Assembly: GCA_028872975.1 (NCBI GenBank)
Contig: JAGWNV010000174.1
Location: 1 to 5,883 of the forward strand
Reading direction: 5' to 3'
Source of the DNA: Acidobacteriota bacterium
GTDB taxonomy: Bacteria; Actinomycetota; Acidimicrobiia; Acidimicrobiales; UBA8190
DNA: 5,883 nt
A model generated the notes under the pieces. The model saw only the letters and a list, made by a program, of their open reading frames with translations, was not told the origin of the DNA and did not search any database. Below, piece after piece: positions 4,313 through 5,883 of this stretch. Position numbers and translations under genes: made by a program. The first letter of the stretch is position 1, and each line of letters opens with the position of its first letter.

Positions 4313-5869
4313 ATGTCCGACCCTGCCGCCGGCACCGCCGGCGCACCCGATCCGGCGGCTTCCGCCACTGGGTCCGGCGACCAGGCTTCGGCCGTCGCCC
4401 TCCTGGCCCAGACCCCCCACGGCACCTTCGACGAGAACGGGAACTACCTCCCGCCCCCCATCGTCGAGGACGACCTGAACGGCTCCTCCCTCGAGGAGGC
4501 CATCGCCTCCACCATCGTCGAGTTCGACGACGGGGACATCGTCGAGGGGTCGGTGGTGAAGATCGACAAGGACGAGGTCCTGCTCGACATCGGCTTCAAG
4601 TCCGAGGGCGTGATCCCCTCCCGCGAGCTCTCCATCCGCAACGACGTCGACCCCAACGAGATCGTCCAGCTCGGCGAGCGCATCGAGGCGCTCGTGCTCC
4701 AGAAGGAGGACAAGGAGGGCCGGCTCGTCCTGTCGAAGAAGCGGGCCCAGTACGAACGGGCCTGGGGGACGATCGAGAAGATCAAGGAGTCCGAGGGCGT
4801 CGTCCGCGGCCCGGTCATCGAGGTCGTGAAGGGCGGTCTCATCGTCGACATCGGCCTTCGAGGGTTCCTCCCCGCCTCCCTCGTCGAGCTCCGCCGGGTG
4901 CGGGAGCTGCAGCCCTACGTCGGCCGGGCCATCGAGGCCAAGATCATCGAGCTGGACCGCAACCGGAACAACGTGGTCCTGTCCCGGCGGGCCTGGCTGG
5001 AAGAGACCCAGAAGGAGCAGCGGGGCGACTTCCTCGCCAACTTGAAGCCTGGAGAGCGACGCCGGGGCACCGTCTCGTCGGTCGTCAACTTCGGCGCCTT
5101 CGTGGACCTCGGCGGTATGGACGGCCTGATCCACGTCTCGGAGCTCTCCTGGAAGCACGTCGACCACCCCTCCTCGGTGGTCTCGGTGGGCGACGAGGTC
5201 GAGGTCGAGGTCCTCGACGTCGACCTCGACAAGGAGCGCATCAGCCTCTCGCTCAAGAACACCCAGACCGATCCCTGGCAGGAGTTCGCCGATTCCCACC
5301 AGGTGGGCGAGCTCGTCTACGGCCGGATCACGAAGCTGGTGCCCTTCGGTGCCTTCGTGCAGGTCGGCGACGGCATCGAGGGCCTGGTCCACATCTCGGA
5401 GATGGCCGGCCACCACGTGGACCTCCCCGAGCAGGTCGTCACCCCGGGCGAGGAGCTCTGGGTGAAGATCATCGACATCGACCTCCAGCGGCGCCGCATC
5501 AGCCTCTCCATCAAGCAGGCGGCCGAGGGCGGCGAGGTCTCCGAGGAGTACCGGGAAGCCTTCGGCGAGCACGCCTACGACGAGCAGGGCAACTACATCG
5601 GCTACGACTACCAGTCCGGGGAATTCACTCCCGAGACCGAGGCCCAGGCGGCCTGGGCGGACTACGTCGCTCCCGCCGGCGGTGCCGCACCGGCCGAAGG
5701 TGGGGAGGCCCCGCCGGCCGAGACGGGCGCAGTCGAGACGGCCGCAGTCGAGACGGCCGCAGTCGAGACGACCGCAGTCGAGACGACCGCAGTCGAGACC
5801 GCCGCGGCCGACACCGCACCTGCACCGGCGGGTGCGCCCGAGGCGGCGCCGACCGAGCCACAATCCTGA
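4313..5869 (+). CDS. rpsA: 30S ribosomal protein S1 (four S1 domains)
   Basis: The protein has 518 residues and four S1 RNA-binding OB-fold domains at about 74-144, 160-226, 246-316 and 331-402. Domains 3 and 4 are the most canonical (VVNFGAFVDL, GLIHVSELSW; LVPFGAFVQV, GLVHISEM). Four domains is the usual number in actinobacteria, against six in E. coli. The protein helps mRNA bind the 30S subunit. An Ala-rich N-terminal extension (1-35) and an acidic, Ala/Pro-rich C-terminal tail (about 450-518) are low-complexity and probably disordered. A FDENGNYL peptide (39-46) before the domains is echoed by YDEQGNYI (422-429) after them. The tail has a pentapeptide tandem repeat at 470-499. ATG 4313 is the natural start, with a weak purine-rich RBS (AAGAGAG, 4294-4300) 12 bases upstream; S1 genes often have poor Shine-Dalgarno sequences. 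It lies 93 bases after polA, as in mycobacteria, where coaE is often further downstream. Confidence 0.96.
   Translation: MSDPAAGTAGAPDPAASATGSGDQASAVALLAQTPHGTFDENGNYLPPPIVEDDLNGSSLEEAIASTIVEFDDGDIVEGSVVKIDKDEVLLDIGFKSEGVIPSRELSIRNDVDPNEIVQLGERIEALVLQKEDKEGRLVLSKKRAQYERAWGTIEKIKESEGVVRGPVIEVVKGGLIVDIGLRGFLPASLVELRRVRELQPYVGRAIEAKIIELDRNRNNVVLSRRAWLEETQKEQRGDFLANLKPGERRRGTVSSVVNFGAFVDLGGMDGLIHVSELSWKHVDHPSSVVSVGDEVEVEVLDVDLDKERISLSLKNTQTDPWQEFADSHQVGELVYGRITKLVPFGAFVQVGDGIEGLVHISEMAGHHVDLPEQVVTPGEELWVKIIDIDLQRRRISLSIKQAAEGGEVSEEYREAFGEHAYDEQGNYIGYDYQSGEFTPETEAQAAWADYVAPAGGAAPAEGGEAPPAETGAVETAAVETAAVETTAVETTAVETAAADTAPAPAGAPEAAPTEPQS
5720..5809 (+). repeat. 15-bp tandem repeat (six units) in the rpsA 3' end
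   Basis: There are six head-to-tail 15-bp units of the form GAGACGGCCGCAGTC: 5720-5734, 5735-5749, 5750-5764, 5765-5779, 5780-5794 and a degenerate sixth at 5795-5809. Units 2 and 3 are identical, as are units 4 and 5, and the two pairs differ by one base. Being a multiple of three, the repeat encodes ETGAV, ETAAV (twice), ETTAV (twice) and ETAAA in frame with S1. Gain or loss of units would not shift the frame. The near-perfect identity suggests recent expansion by slippage. Confidence 0.95.
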
Positions 5870-5883
5870 GTCTCTGCACCAGG

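Noticed and set aside
4266..4478. ATG at 4266 as a leader peptide or alternative start before rpsA
   Set aside because: It is out of frame with rpsA, has no ribosome-binding site, and gives a Pro/Ser-rich sequence running deep into the S1 gene.
5576..5602. The repeated DExGNY peptide as a large segmental duplication of rpsA
   Set aside because: Similarity is limited to about eight residues, and the flanking sequence does not align.
4292..5863. A 523-codon minus-strand ORF opposite rpsA, with RLDCG-like repeats
   Set aside because: It mirrors the whole S1 gene, and its apparent repeats are the reverse reading of the 15-bp array. The S1 domains on the plus strand are unambiguous.

Overview
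The window is a high-GC, gene-dense stretch typical of Actinomycetota. All genes I can support read left to right, with strongly G/C-biased third codon positions. A PdtaR-type ANTAR response regulator followed by polA and a four-domain ribosomal protein S1 gene matches the order in Mycobacterium tuberculosis (Rv1626 pdtaR, Rv1629 polA, Rv1630 rpsA). The protein details do not look mycobacterial. A deep-branching actinobacterial class such as Acidimicrobiia is my guess, but the sequence alone does not prove it.

Layout. Bases 1-45 may be the last codons of an upstream gene. Bases 46-228 hold no convincing gene but carry a good -10 box for the tRNA. A complete tRNA-Leu(CAA) lies at 229-311. A short spacer with a small hairpin leads to an apparently leaderless 96-residue helical protein of unknown function (445-735). 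The response regulator follows (814-1419). polA begins only 7 bases after its stop and runs to 4219. A 93-base spacer with a strong stem-loop precedes rpsA (4313-5869), whose 3' end holds a 15-bp tandem repeat. The last 14 bases hold nothing I can call.

How the genes fit together. This is mostly a core housekeeping neighbourhood: DNA repair and Okazaki-fragment processing (PolA), translation initiation and mRNA binding (S1), a Leu tRNA, and an RNA-binding antitermination regulator. I did not find a mobile element, CRISPR array, toxin-antitoxin pair or defence system, and I do not claim a new system.

The most useful observations are these. (1) polA appears to start at a CTG codon, because no ATG, GTG or TTG is available that keeps the first catalytic aspartate. 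(2) Pol I has unusual residues in its polymerase active site and a dead proofreading domain. (3) A repeated DExGNY peptide flanks the S1 domains. (4) A slippage-prone minisatellite lies in the S1 tail. (5) A large hairpin lies between polA and rpsA.
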